Assembly (NCBI GenBank): GCA_015680685.1
Contig: MNCI01018931.1
Span: 50,971 to 114,970 of the forward strand
Reading direction: 5' to 3'
Length of the DNA: 64,000 nt
Source of the DNA: Gnetum montanum
Taxonomy: Eukaryota > Streptophyta > Gnetopsida > Gnetales > Gnetaceae
A program made the position numbers and the translations under genes. Shown piece after piece: positions 9,824 to 20,398 of this stretch. How positions within the stretch are numbered: position 1 is the stretch's first letter; each line of letters begins with the position of its first letter. Under the pieces are notes generated by a model. It saw nothing but the letters and a program-made list of their open reading frames with translations, was not told the origin of the DNA and made no database searches.

Positions 9824-11560
9824 ATGAGCCATCTCAGTGCCATCGTTGAGATAGTCAGTTGGGGAAGTCATGATGATGCCAATCTCTTCCACATCATTGA
9901 TGACGTTGTATGGCCCATAATTTCTATAGATCACAAACAGGGTGAAGTGTCCATTCAAATAGGAGGAGAGGAGATGCATTGGTCACAATAGATTTCAAGG
10001 AATGCTATGTCCTTCCAAGTGCAACTGGAGACTAGTGAAGTGGCTACAGTAGTGGTCATGCAACACCAACATGTAGCAGAAGTTGTAGAAGTGGTCATAG
10101 ACCACATCAAAGAGTCCTTCAATGTTCTTGTTGTGCCACTGGCAGATTTCATAGAAGCACGTGATGCTTAAACCCTGGCCAACCCCTCGATGACTCCTGC
10201 AGAGCATGAGGATGTTCTTGATCGGTTACTGCAAATAGGACAAGTGATGATGTCCTTGTTTGACATTCCACAAGATGTCACAACAATACAATCAGACCTC
10301 GTCTCCACCAAAGGAAAGTAAGTCATGGCAGAGATCAGGGCCAAGCATGCGGATGCAGAGTTGGCAAGACTCCAAGAAAGGCTCATTACCCTACAAATTG
10401 CATAGCAAGACCCATCTCAATTCATTCTCACAGACCATCTGGACACTTTTAGAATAGCGTAGCTCAATAAACTGTTGGTGGATAACAAAAGAGTGGCAGA
10501 GGAGAAGGAGAAGGTAGATTGGAATGCTTACAAGGCACAAGTGCAAACATACGTGCATGCCAAAGCACTCAAGGCCTTGCAAGAAAAAAATAAACTTTTC
10601 ATAGACAATCTTCAGTTGACCACTGTGGAGAAATAGAAAAATGTTCTTGAGGAAAATTTTCAATAGTTACAAGAACAGTTGATCAAGGTCAACCAAGACA
10701 TGAATCTCTTGGCTAGAGAGAATCAAATCCTCTCAATGGAAGACATACGCACAATCCATTAGAAGACGACCATTGAAATAAGTGTGTGGAAAAATAAGGC
10801 CAAGTTACATGAACAATTAAAATAGCATTTCAAAGACCAGGTGGGGATGTACAAGTAAGTCATCAAGAAAGAGATCCATATGGCCAAGACCCACATTAAC
10901 ACCTTCAATGCTCAACACACTGATTGGTAGGCCCTATTGGACACATATGCATTCGTCCACTAGGTAGAGCTTAAAAGTCAAGAATTGCAAATCCAAGATC
11001 TTATAGAGTACATGGAATTGGCAAACCTGTGATATGTCAACCTAGCCATGTTAATAGCAGGACACCCGAGAACAGAGCTAGAGAAGAAGGTAGCTATCAC
11101 CTACGTCAAATACGAAATAGAATTTGCGAAACACAAGAAAACATTACAAAAGCTAGAAGTCACAAATTCTAAATTGGAGGTGGTTAAGGCTAGCTACTAA
11201 GGGTAGAAATATGTCACAGAAAACTTGGCTTGATGGCTTATAGATTACCAAGACTACAAGGATAAAGTCAGAGCCTATGAGGAGGACTAGTGGCTATTTG
11301 CGGCCTAGTACGTCAAAGAAAATTAGATGTTTCTGCAACTACCATGTCCATGGGAAGTGCTAACTCCATCAAACATTGGAGCATCAACATGGATGGCACA
11401 AGATCCCTGAACTGAAAAGGAAAAACTCTAGGCACTCCTTTAGAGCCACTAAATCCCAAAACTTGGAACACAAGATAAGAGGAAGTGACCCATGGAGGAG
11501 CCACTGCCACCTAGAACCACATGAGTTCCAATAAAATCTTTCAATTTTGCAATTTTGTAA
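9824..11560 (+). pseudogene. Coiled-coil protein of pol-less LTR element, decayed
   Basis: One reading frame holds for 579 codons from ATG 9824 to TAA 11558-11560 without any frameshift I could find, yet contains roughly two dozen in-frame stops, mostly TAG. The translation is acidic and basic, Gln/Glu/Lys/Leu-rich, with long heptad-like helices (such as KHADAELARLQERLITLQ, AYKAQVQTYVHAKALKALQE, LQEQLIKVNQDMNLLARENQ) after a globular-looking first 120 residues (IDHIKESFNVLVVPLADFI). Fragment F at 57405-58391 encodes the same protein, so it is a conserved family member and not a chance frame. I recognise no known family. It may be an env-position structural or chaperone-like protein, but that is inference. 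Confidence 0.6.
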
Positions 11561-11710
11561 TTTTTTGTTCACATTCCAATTTTGTTATATTCAATTCCAC
11601 ACTGTGGCAGGAATAATTCCTAGTCAGTCAATAATCCCATACCTATCCATTGTGCAATCAATGGGGCTTGTTCTCATTTTGTACGACTTGAGGACGAGTT
11701 TTCATTCAAT

Positions 11711-11720
11711 CATGGGGGTA
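11711..11720 (+). other. Polypurine tract region, element A
   Basis: CATGGGGGTA lies directly before the 3' LTR start TGATGAA. The identical string precedes the B 3' LTR (20564-20573) and, reversed, the D 3' LTR (53196-53205). It marks the plus-strand primer site for reverse transcription. Confidence 0.7.
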
Positions 11721-11760
11721 TGATGAATCATGATTCATTAGGCTCTAATATTGAACCTGC

Positions 11761-11862
11761 GATATCGGATCAACGATATCGGGTATGCGATATCGCAGCC
11801 TGGCTAGTGATATCGAATCCACGATATCGGGTATGCGATATCACAACCTAGCTAGTGATATC
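11761..11862 (+). promoter_or_regulatory. GATATC palindrome array in A U3
   Basis: GATATC starts at 11761, 11775, 11789, 11809, 11823, 11837 and 11857: steps 14, 14, 20, 14, 14, 20. This is a 48-bp tandem unit repeated twice. Most sites extend to CGATATCG. It lies 30 to 130 bp upstream of the TATA box, where U3 enhancers are expected. The factor that would bind is unknown. Confidence 0.6.
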
Positions 11863-12233
11863 GAATACACAATATTGTGACTCCTTTGCAGGCCTATAAA
11901 TACACATGTAGGTGCAAGAAGTCAAGAGGGGTAGTTCATTTTAGAAGTTAGTTTTCATTTTTAGTTCTTCTCAACCCTTTTTCCCAGTGCATACCTATAG
12001 TGTGATGATTGTAATTGTATGGCACCTTCATTCGAGTGTGATGTACTTGGACATGCACATGACTGAAAATAAAGATCAAGATTACTTCATCATTGTAACA
12101 TTCACTTAGTTTAATTATTTAATTATTATTTATTACTTTCTTAATTAATCTCTCTCTACCTTCCTCTCCTATCCCTGTTATTAAACACAAAATGAGTATG
12201 ACTTAATCACGAGCATTTAAATATGACTACTTG

Positions 12234-12238
12234 GTATC
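12234..12238 (+). repeat. Target-site duplication of element B, left copy
   Basis: GTATC before B; the right copy at 21546-21550 reads ATATC (one mismatch). Removing B and one copy rebuilds the A LTR as TTGGTATCCCAGTAG, exactly the sequence at about 3880 in the A 5' LTR. This proves B inserted into an existing A LTR. Confidence 0.8.
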
Positions 12239-13213
12239 TAATGAGACATGATTCACATAGGCCGTGATATCGTGTACGCGATATCCCAGCCATCGCAATA
12301 TCGTGTCATCCCCTACGATATCGCGTACACGATATCGCGGTGCACCGTCATATCTATAAATAAGAGGCATCTCTCCCTTTTTTCATCATCTTGGGCTAGA
12401 AGTAGGGAAACTCTAGCAGACTGATCACTTCAAAGATAGAATATTTTCCATGTGCCTGCAGTAGGAGTCCCAAAGTGAACGGATCTTTATTCAAGCAACA
12501 TTGTACCTAAACACAAGTTGTGTATGGCAATAAAGATGAACTTCTTGGATAAACCTTGCAATGCATGGAATTGGATTTTATTTATTACTTTCTCTCTAAC
12601 CCTTAAACTCCTAGAATGCGAAATGAGTACGACTTGATTACGAGCATCTAGTGTGACTACTTGGTAACCCAGTGGTGTATTTAGGATCTGCACTTGGTAA
12701 TCCTAGTGGTAGTCATGCACGAAAGATGTGTACGGTTAGTCAAGGAATCGTCCACTCATTGCACTTAGGCTACATTAGATTCTCTCAATCCTTTCCTCCT
12801 AGTTAAGTGCCTCAGTACGACCACTTCGAGCACGTGCGTTACGCGTGGTGATCCCAGTGACGATTAGCGTTTGGTAGCCACAGTTGCATTGGTTCAGGGT
12901 GTGTACGGTAAGTGGGAATGGATGCTAATGCTAGGTAATTTAGACTTAGTCATTAGTTAGAATAGTAATTATTTTCTCAACCCTTCACCTCGATAGCATA
13001 GGAGATAAAACATAAAAAGATATAAAAATCATGTACCTCAAACTTACTTAACCATACACCATGACAACTACAAGTAAGTCTAGGAAGACAACAAATGGTT
13101 AACCTTAAGTGTTCTATGAAGCATGTAGGCACTTACTCTACGGAGTTCGACCAGATCGCACGTGCTACGCTCGTTTCGTATGGTTGAGTGTAGGGATACC
13201 TCGCCACTTATCA
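12239..13213 (+). repeat. Element B 5' LTR
   Basis: Starts TAATGAGACATGATTCACATAGG (first G of the usual TGATGAG changed) and ends CTTATCA. U3 has (G/A)ATATC sites at 12266, 12280, 12297, 12317 and 12331 (steps 14, 17, 20, 14). A TATA box TCTATAAATAAG is at about 12354 and a GGCAATAAAGATG polyadenylation signal at about 12527. Same family as 20574-21545 and the solo LTR at 62540. Confidence 0.85.
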
Positions 13214-13233
13214 TTGGTGCCGTTGCTGGGGAC
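13214..13233 (+). other. Primer-binding site, element B
   Basis: TTGGTGCCGTTGCTGGGGAC directly after the LTR; the best-preserved copy in the window of the tRNA-Asp-type site used by Athila/Tat elements. Confidence 0.75.
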
Positions 13234-13354
13234 TAAGTGTTTGTGTGCTAAGTAGGACATAAAAGATCATCTACATCGTTGGGAGCTTAAACGAACCTTA
13301 GGGTTAATCAAATACGAAAAAAATTATATAATGGTAAAGAGCACACCGATAACA

Positions 13355-15170
13355 ATGTCTTCTTCTAGCAAAAGCAATTTACCACCTAAGGACCATACAA
13401 AGAATAGTCGGTAATCAAAAACACATAACCAAAACCAGCCAGTGCCTCAACAATATAAGTTGACTTATACTCATCCTGATGAGTATATTTTCAACTTTAC
13501 TTTTATTCTCCATAAAGACGAACCGATGCGCTGGAGAGATTTGCAAGGTAACATCATGTTACCTCTAGATCGATCAGTCCCAAACATGCTTCTCTGTGCT
13601 TTGGCACAAATTGGCATGACAGAATTATATGCAAAATACATTGCGAAAGACTTTGATTCAAGGGATTACTATCCCACAGAAGCACAACATATTCGGGACT
13701 CAAGGCAAGAGAGCCATCATACCCTGTTGAAGGGCAAGGGCTCGCACGTCCTTAGTGAAACTAGAGATGGTGAACCCCTTACAACGGGTTCTCTATCAAG
13801 AGATGTTCCCCCCCCCCCCCTAATGATGGTGAGGAGGCTGGGTATTAGAACCTACGATCAACAATACATAACCCTGGTTCTGATGCCTGTGAACACCAAC
13901 TATTCATAGAGGAAACAACAACTCATGCTAAGGACAAGCACTTAGATCGTCACCACGATCGGGGCCATAGCAGCCAAAGAGAAGGTAGGAAGCATCGTCA
14001 TGGCGATGGTTCTCCTTCCTCTTCTCCTTCTTCACATCACTTACCCTCTCCTTCCACATCTAGGCACAACCAGCACAAGTATAACATAGAGGATAAAGGT
14101 AGAAGAAAAGAGAGACCTCGACGAGAGAATCGAGAGAGAGGACAAGGGCATGAACGAAGGGAAAGTAGGGAACAACGCAGACATCATAGGCGTCATGAAA
14201 GAGATGATCATGACGAGCTCCTACTTGCAACCCGAAGTATGCTTAACATAACAGAGGCTATTAGAATTCCCACAAGGCATTTAAAAGATAGTCGAATCAA
14301 ATGCTTAGACATGAACAACATCCCACGATTTGAAAGGGGATACAACTCAGATCCGGAAAATCATTTACAGGCATTCCACGATGCCTGTGCCTTGAAAAAT
14401 ATAGAAAATGAGTGGTAAAAAATTAAGTTGTTTCCCAAGACACTTACCAAAGAAGCAGAGAGTTGGTACTGGTCCTTAGAACCTAAGACCATCAAGAGGT
14501 GGAGTACGATGCTAGAACTCTTCAACGATAAGTATCAAACGTACTCCCGAGTGTCTAATTTGTGTAAGTAGATCCAAGGTTGGAAACAAGGTACTTATGA
14601 ACCCGTGGATGCTACCATGGCCCACTACTACACATTGTTACATCATTTCCTGGGCCATGGATACGCTCAGTGGGATCAACTTCACCACATCGTGGATGGG
14701 CTAAGGCATGAAACTAGAAGAACCCTTGGGACTTATGCCCAAGGGAGACTCTCGCAACTTAGAGCCCATGAAGTACATAGCTTGTTGGAACAAGTAGCAA
14801 AAGAAGAAGGTGAGCTACACAAAAGGGAAAGTGCAGAAGAATACAACCGTGATCCCTCTCTTCAAAAGAAGGGAGTGAAATTTTGCGATGAAGAGGATGG
14901 GTCACCAATCAAAGAGTTAGTGAACACGAAAACCTTGCCAATTCAAAAGTTAACAACAGAAATAGCAGCTAAGGTAGATGATGTATGGAGTTCCTTGGAC
15001 TCTAGAATTGAAACTATCCTAAAAATTGTAGAGGAGTCTAAGGTAGAACAAAGTAGTGACAAAGGTAAGACAAAGCAGAGAAATTTAGGCCCTGCACATA
15101 ACAAGGGTAAAGGGAAAATTACTATCCCCAATGAGGTTGTGGATTCAAACACAGATGATGACGGTGGATG
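13355..15170 (+). pseudogene. Element B gag
   Basis: Begins MSSSSKSNLPPKDHTKNS at ATG 13355 (an in-frame ATG at 13331 is possible), with an early TAA at 13412. An open part (13442-13909) contains YTHPDEYIFNFTFILHKDEP, conserved in C. A His/Arg/Ser-rich linker (about 13950-14220) follows. The core then reads NNIPRFERGYNSDPENHLQ, IKLFPKTLTKEAESWYW and LFNDKYQTYSRVSN. An open C-terminal part (14605-15170) has AHYYTLLHHFLGHGYAQWDQ and a basic GKTKQRNLGPAHNKGKGK tail. Gag builds the RNA-packaging particle. A C run near 13808 shifts the frame. The zinc-knuckle segment seen in C and E is missing at the single N at 15171. Confidence 0.8.
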
Positions 15171-15171
15171 N

Positions 15172-16151
15172 TGCTGAAACATCAATACCCTTTCCGACAG
15201 CTGATCCCTCCAAGTAACCCTATGGGTTACACAACTCCAAAGCGTCACTACCCAGTTCGGGAATATTTTAAGACTTCCCCTCCTAGAAGGGACACTCCAC
15301 ATGTATCCCATCCTCCAAATCCACCCTCAGTTGGTCCTAACCATGTTACACCGAAAAGATCCTTCTCTAGGACCAACAATCCAAATAATCCCTCACCCTC
15401 ACAAGCAATTGAACATCTAAACACCGCCAGACCAAACAAAGTTTCAGGACCCCCTTCAAATAAAAAATCGCACCCAATGCACATGGTTATGCTAACACAT
15501 ACCGTTACTAACTAGATTAAAGTAGGCCACCTTCCCAGGAAATTATCTGATCCTAGGGTCCCCCTAGTATATCTCCAAGTCGTTGGGAATGAATCCCATA
15601 AGGCTCTCCTTGACTCAGGCTCTAGAGTTAACTTAATCTCACAAGAATTGTATAAAACTTGGAACCTGCCTCCACTCAAGAAGAGCAATATCCGCTTAGA
15701 GTTGGTTGACCAGTCCATCACCATTCCTTTGGGACAGGTTGAGGACATTGTTATCACCGTGGGTGATTGGTCATACCTAGCTGATTTCCTGGTGATCCAA
15801 ATAAACAATGACAAAGGGGATTTCCCAATCATAATGGGAAGGGCATGGCTAAGTACAATCGATGCATGCCTAGGAATCCACAATCTTTCCCTAGAAATAT
15901 CTAAGAAAAATACTTTTGGAAAGATTGAGAGGAAGAGAGTTCCATGCATCGTATATAGTGACACAGGGTGTCATTGCATGCAGAAATCATGGGTGATGCA
16001 AAGTTTAACATTGCCTACATGCAATCGGTGTGCACATGATATTGACATACAAAAGTGCCTATATGCAGCAACCACACGACAAGAAAACACCCAGTGGCTG
16101 ATGGCCGATAAAGAGAGCAACTCGACAACCTGCATGGAACTAGCTGAGGGA
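15172..16151 (+). pseudogene. Element B Pro-rich linker and aspartic protease
   Basis: 15172-15515 is the Pro/Tyr-rich linker (YPFRQLIPPSNPMGYTTPKRHYPVREYF). Retropepsin follows: the active-site region reads ALLDSGSRVNLISQELYKTW near 15607-15660, so the DSG triad is kept. Then come DQSITIPLGQVEDIVITVGDW, DFLVIQINNDKGDFPIIMGRAWL and the 'ACLGIHNLSLEISKKN' tail. Retropepsin cuts the Gag-Pol polyprotein. The frame from 15648 to 16151 is open. A stop at about 15513 interrupts the linker. Confidence 0.8.
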
Positions 16152-16152
16152 N

Positions 16153-16496
16153 CTTTCATGGAGGGGTCCATGTAAATCCTATGCTGGCATATCCTAGGAT
16201 CTATTCCGGTTAGTTCAGGGTATGACTAGAGAAAGGCTATCAACCACTTGTTTATCATCTTCAGCAAACTTTCTTTTTGCTTGGGTGCGAGCTTTGCGTT
16301 GATGATTACCGATTTTCCATTTTTAAGGGTAATGTATTCCAAACTAGTGGGCAATGGTTTTAAATCTAGGGGCTCTTGTTTAAACTTCTCAGGAATCTCC
16401 AACTTCCTCCAATTAATGTTTTTAGAGTTAAGGGTTGGAAGTTGGCAATGGACTTGCTCTAATACATCTATGCTTTCAATGTAAGCACTAGTTATT
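16153..16496 (-). pseudogene. Inverted piece of element B protease-RT linker
   Basis: This 344-bp block is in reverse orientation. The minus strand reads SIDVLEQVHCQLPTLNSKN, IPEKFKQEPLDLKPLP, EYITLKNGKSVIINAKLAP and then the ICQH-I-DPSM segment. It aligns with element C at about 63590-63920 on the plus strand. It is bounded by single N characters at 16152 and 16497, and flipping it in place restores the order expected from C. About 150 codons of RT are still missing before 16498. Most likely an assembly join error, less likely a real inversion. Confidence 0.75.
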
Positions 16497-16497
16497 N

Positions 16498-16669
16498 AAC
16501 CAATCCAAAACAACGTTCACCAGTCCTTGGGGAACGTTTGCATACAAAAAAATGATGTTTGTCTTGTGCAATGCCTCTGTCATATTCCAACGATTAGTTC
16601 TAAGCATATTTCAACAGCAAATAGGTAACGAAGTAGAAGTCTTCATGGATGACTTCTCCACTTATGGGA
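16498..16669 (+). pseudogene. Element B reverse transcriptase, middle fragment
   Basis: Encodes TFTSPWGTFAYKKMMFVLCNAS..FQRLVLSIFQQ and the catalytic motif VEVFMDDFSTYG (F-MDD, the gypsy form of YxDD). RT copies element RNA to DNA. Fingers and most of the palm before this point are absent; downstream is the 40-N gap. Confidence 0.8.
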
Positions 16670-16709
16670 NNNNNNNNNNNNNNNNNNNNNNNNNNNNNNN
16701 NNNNNNNNN
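16670..16709. other. Assembly gap, 40 N
   Basis: Run of N inside the RT of element B, between the MDD motif and the thumb region. Confidence 0.99.
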
Positions 16710-17486
16710 AGGAGATTTATCGAGAACTTCTCCAAAGTTGCCAAGCCATTGGTGGAATTAACGAAAAAAGATGCACCATTCGAATGGACTAGGGAATGTG
16801 AACGAGCATTCCAAACTCTCAAATAGAGGCTTGTGGAAACTCCCATTCTACAAGCCCCTAACTAGTCTAGGTCCTTCCATATCATGATCGACGCATCTAA
16901 TTACGCCTTAGGATCCATACTGATACAATTAGATGAACAAAAATGACCTTATTGCATCCACTGTGCCAATAAGAGTATCACCGATGCACAACTCAACTAC
17001 ATGACTACGGAAAAGGAATTAATGGCTATAGTGTTCGAACTGGACAAATTTAGGCACTATGTATTGGGCTACAAAGTATACATCCATACAGATCATAGTG
17101 CAATTAGGTTCCTTATGAACAAGCCAACAATTAGCCCATGTATCATACGTTGGTTGGTAATTCTTCAGGAGTTCGATTTAACAATAGTAGACCGCAAAGG
17201 CACCAAGAATGTAGTCACCGATCACCTATCTCGGTTGCGTTGGGACAACAAAGAGGATGGATATGTTGTATCTTACCATTTTCCTAATGAAACCCTCTTT
17301 GCTGGTGTAGTGAATGATCAACCCATGGAAATAAATTGGTATAGTAGCATTCTTAGTTATCTCATTTCCCAACAAATACAACAGGGGTTGGACTTTAGGA
17401 AGAAACAACAGTTTCTTCACAAAGCCAAGTACTTCATGGAAATCCATGGAAAACTCTATAAAGTCTATCCTGATGGCTTGGTTTGA
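16710..17486 (+). pseudogene. Element B RT thumb and RNase H
   Basis: The start encodes [21 protein letters not shown] and [15 protein letters not shown], the usual RT-RNase H junction. RNase H-like sequence follows, with HIMIDASNYALGSI, YMTTEKELMAIVFELDKFRHYVLG and VYIHTDHSAIRFLMNKP, then the connection KGTKNVVTDHLSRL. RNase H removes the RNA strand during reverse transcription. The piece from 17001 to 17486 is open; stops occur at about 16825, 16861 and 16945. Confidence 0.8.
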
Positions 17487-18686
17487 TGGTGCGTGCCTGA
17501 TAAGGATCAATTAAAGGTTCTCCAAGATGCTCATGAGGGCCCCTGTGGGGGCCACTATGCTGGGAGACGAACGGCTACCAAGGTCCTTCTTGTAGGATAT
17601 TATTAGCCAACACTATTTCGGGATGCCCATCATTTTGTCCAATCCTGTGAATGCTGCCAATGTGATGGTGGGATGACTGCTAGAATGGAGGGTCTGCAAC
17701 AGTGCATTCAACCTTTGGAATCCTTCGATATCTGGGGAATAGATTTTATGGGGCCTATTACACCGATGTCCAATGAAAAAGCATATATCTTCGTTGTTGT
17801 TGATTACTTAACCAAATGGGCTAAAGCAGCCATAGTAACAGACTACACATCATCTATGGCTACATGATTTGTACAACAACAAATCGTAAACAAATTTGGT
17901 GTGCCGCGTGCACTCATCTCTGATAATGGAACACATTTTACAGGTGCAACCTTTTGCAAATTAATGCAACGCTTAGGAGTTGAGCATAAATTGACCACAC
18001 CTTATCACCCCCAAGCTAATGGCCAAGCCAAGGTTACTAATCGAGAGATTACCAGAATATTAACGAGAATGGTTAGCAAATTTAGGCGAGACTGGAGCAC
18101 AAAATTGAACGACACTCTCTGGGCATACCGCTTCGCTTGGAAGCTTCCTACCAGCTATTCTCCCTATGAGTAAGTGTACGGGAAACTACCCAAGCTTCCC
18201 ATACATAATGAGCTCCGTACACTATCCATGGCTTGCGATCTTCACCTAGACCTCGACCTAGCACAAAAATAACGGTTGGCAATCCTGAATGTGCTAGACA
18301 AGAATAGATTGGTTGCACTATCGTTAAATGAGCTGCACAAGGCACATAGTAAACAATGTCATGACTTAAGGATCCAAAGGTTTAGGTACCAACCAGGAGA
18401 CAAGGTCCTATACTGGAATCCCACGCACGTACCTTAGCGTACGAAATTCCAAACATTTTGGGAAGGATCCTATATTATTCATACAACCTTCCCCTCTAGA
18501 GCCATGATGATATACAAGCCTGACAACCTGGATAAACGATTATTGGTTAATATACAACAAACAAAACCTTTCCATGAACCCGCAACAGCCAGTACAAGTT
18601 ACACATCCACTAGCGAGCAACCTCGCTCATTATTTCGGATCTCTCCCTTTCCACCCAGTCATTGGGGAGATGGCCACCTATGCTAA
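17487..18686 (+). pseudogene. Element B integrase, catalytic Glu lost
   Basis: The HHCC zinc region is readable (HEGPCGGHYAG...CECCQ, about 17533-17660). The core reads WGIDFMGPITPMSN (first D), LISDNGTHFTGATF (second D) and YHPQANGQAKVTNREI, where family members have E in place of this K. The third member of the D-D-E triad is therefore missing. Downstream come WAYRFAWKLPTSYSPYE and the GDKVLYWNP C-terminal motif. Integrase joins element DNA to the chromosome. Stops at about 17485, 17605, 17866 and 18171 break the frame. The end at 18686 is the last conserved codon stretch shared with D. Confidence 0.8.
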
Positions 18687-20185
18687 TCATATGGGGCCCT
18701 TAGTTCTTTTTCAATTTTTGTTTTACACATTTTTTTTTACAAATTTCTTTAACTTTTCTTGTTTTTTTTTTACAACATCGTTATACTTTTTCATTTTTTC
18801 TCTGTGTGTGTGTGTATCCACCCTGTAAGTTTGTCACCCAATAAGTGTTCGGAACGATGGTATGAACTCTTTTCATATTGATTACTAATGTTTTATTTTT
18901 ACCTTTAATTCACAATTTTGATACTAAGGTATGTTTCTTTTGATATGGTAGGCAATGAGTTCACTCCATCCATCCATCCACCAAGTTCTATGGTTTCTCT
19001 CAGCTTGGAAATGTGCAATCCCCTTCTAATAAGAACTTTAACGAATCGGTGACTAGGCCTTTCTCAAACTAAGAAAGGACTCAAGGATTGAAATGGGTGT
19101 CACTTCAAAGGAACTTGATGCTTTTTTGTTGGCCATTCTCTTGGGTGCTTGGATGCTTTCTTTTTGAGTTTTCTCGTCATTCCAATGTTACCCAATTATT
19201 GAAAGTTGAGACAATAAAAATAACAAAGTCTTTGCATGGTGTGGTTCTCACACATAAAAACACAAAACTCAAAAAAAACTAAAAAAACTAAGTGAGAAGT
19301 CAAAGCACACCCCTTCGACAAAATAAACTTGGGCTACAAGCACTGGTTATGGAACCCAAAGTGTTCCCTCTAACTAAGGCCCTTCTCGCTTCCCATTCTT
19401 TCCTTTGTTTCGTTCGAATGGTGGTGACTCTTGAGGAAGGCATCCTTGTTATCCAAGTGGATGGTTTAGCTGAATGCATTGATGCGAAGTCACTGGATGT
19501 GGTTGGTTTGAGGCTGAACTTGGAATGGGATTTTCTCAGTCACATTAATCATGAACTACACAAGGGGCTGTACACCACCTTGTTCTTGGGATTCCATTCC
19601 ATTCTATTCTCTTTGTCCTTCTCTTCATTCTTCACCTCATTGCTGGTTGTATCATTAGTGTATATATTTTGGTTGATGCATTCTTTTCTTTTTGGTAAAT
19701 TCTTGTGGTTAAGACTTTAACTCTTGTTCCAAATGACATTCCCAGAGCCTATAGACTCTTTGAATGTGAGTTTGTCAGGGCATAAAGGGCATGAGCCTGC
19801 TTTGGGGAGGACCCACTGACATTCCTATTTGGTACACCAGTTAACTTCTTTTCCCTAACATTTTTGCAATTAATTTTATTTTGCTCATTTCCATCTTGAC
19901 ATCCATTTCATCTATGCCATAGTTGTCCCTTTTACTCTATCTTTCTTACTCATTTTCTTTCTCCATTCTAATGCTACGAGAGGTTCATGATTAGTCATGG
20001 GGGTATGGGGCCCGATTTTTTCGATTTTCTCCTAGCCCTGAATTTTTTAATTTTCTTCCTAACCCCTACATCTTCGGTAGTCATCATTAATACATTCCCA
20101 GATCCGTAATTAGCCATACCACAACCTAGCCAATGGACCTACACCAAAGCAAGGTATTAATTACATGATGATTCATTTACCCTTG
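18687..20185 (+). other. Element B 3' non-coding module
   Basis: T-rich start with a GT microsatellite near 18800 (also present at the same place in D as AC, about 54728). It then holds the conserved GGGCATGAGCCTGCTTTGGGGAGGACCCAC string at about 19787-19818. An open frame at 19292-19720 is not kept in D and looks like chance. CATGGGGGTA occurs at 19998-20007, a second polypurine-tract-like string upstream of the true one. Confidence 0.6.
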
Positions 20186-20209
20186 CTAATATATGATTGC
20201 GTTGTGCAG
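20186..20209 (+). promoter_or_regulatory. Putative 3' splice site before env-position frame (B)
   Basis: CTAAT at 20186-20190 and CAG at 20207-20209 directly before ATG 20210. The same layout as in A and D, with the surrounding sequence nearly identical between B and D. Confidence 0.45.
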
Positions 20210-20398
20210 ATGGCGATCATACAACAACGGATTAGATCTGGAGCAAACACTTGGAATGGAGCAGTGATGGAAGCGGCTATGCAAGGAGCAAGATCGATGG
20301 TGCGCTTACTGATGGATAACGAAAGGCGCAATCTTGGCGTTGGCAGCAACAACACTTCTTTCTCTCTCTCTCTCTCTCAGCTACCAACTAAGGCCTAA
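20210..20398 (+). CDS. Short env-position frame of element B
   Basis: A 62-codon frame starting MAIIQQRIRSGANTWNG and ending QLPTKA. It begins exactly at the CAG|ATGG acceptor-like site, as does the long frame in A. The D copy has the same nucleotide context but an early stop (codon 6) and shifts, so protein-level conservation is doubtful. The end runs into a CT microsatellite (20362-20378). It may be the remnant of a longer env-position gene. Confidence 0.3.
   Translation: MAIIQQRIRSGANTWNGAVMEAAMQGARSMVRLLMDNERRNLGVGSNNTSFSLSLSQLPTKA

Larger units (their letters stand above)
11721..12238 (+). repeat. Element A 3' LTR, left part (U3 and R)
   Basis: Starts TGATGAATCATGATTCAT, which contains a perfect 16-bp palindrome (ATGAATCATGATTCAT, 11722-11737). 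It then has a dense GATATC array (listed separately), a TATA box (CTATAAATAC at about 11893) and an AATAAAG polyadenylation-type signal near 12070. It is interrupted after GTATC at 12238 by element B and resumes at 21551. Confidence 0.8.

Noticed and set aside
19292-19720. 142-codon hydrophobic frame in the 3' module of element B
   Set aside because: The homologous region in D does not keep the frame, and there is no domain.
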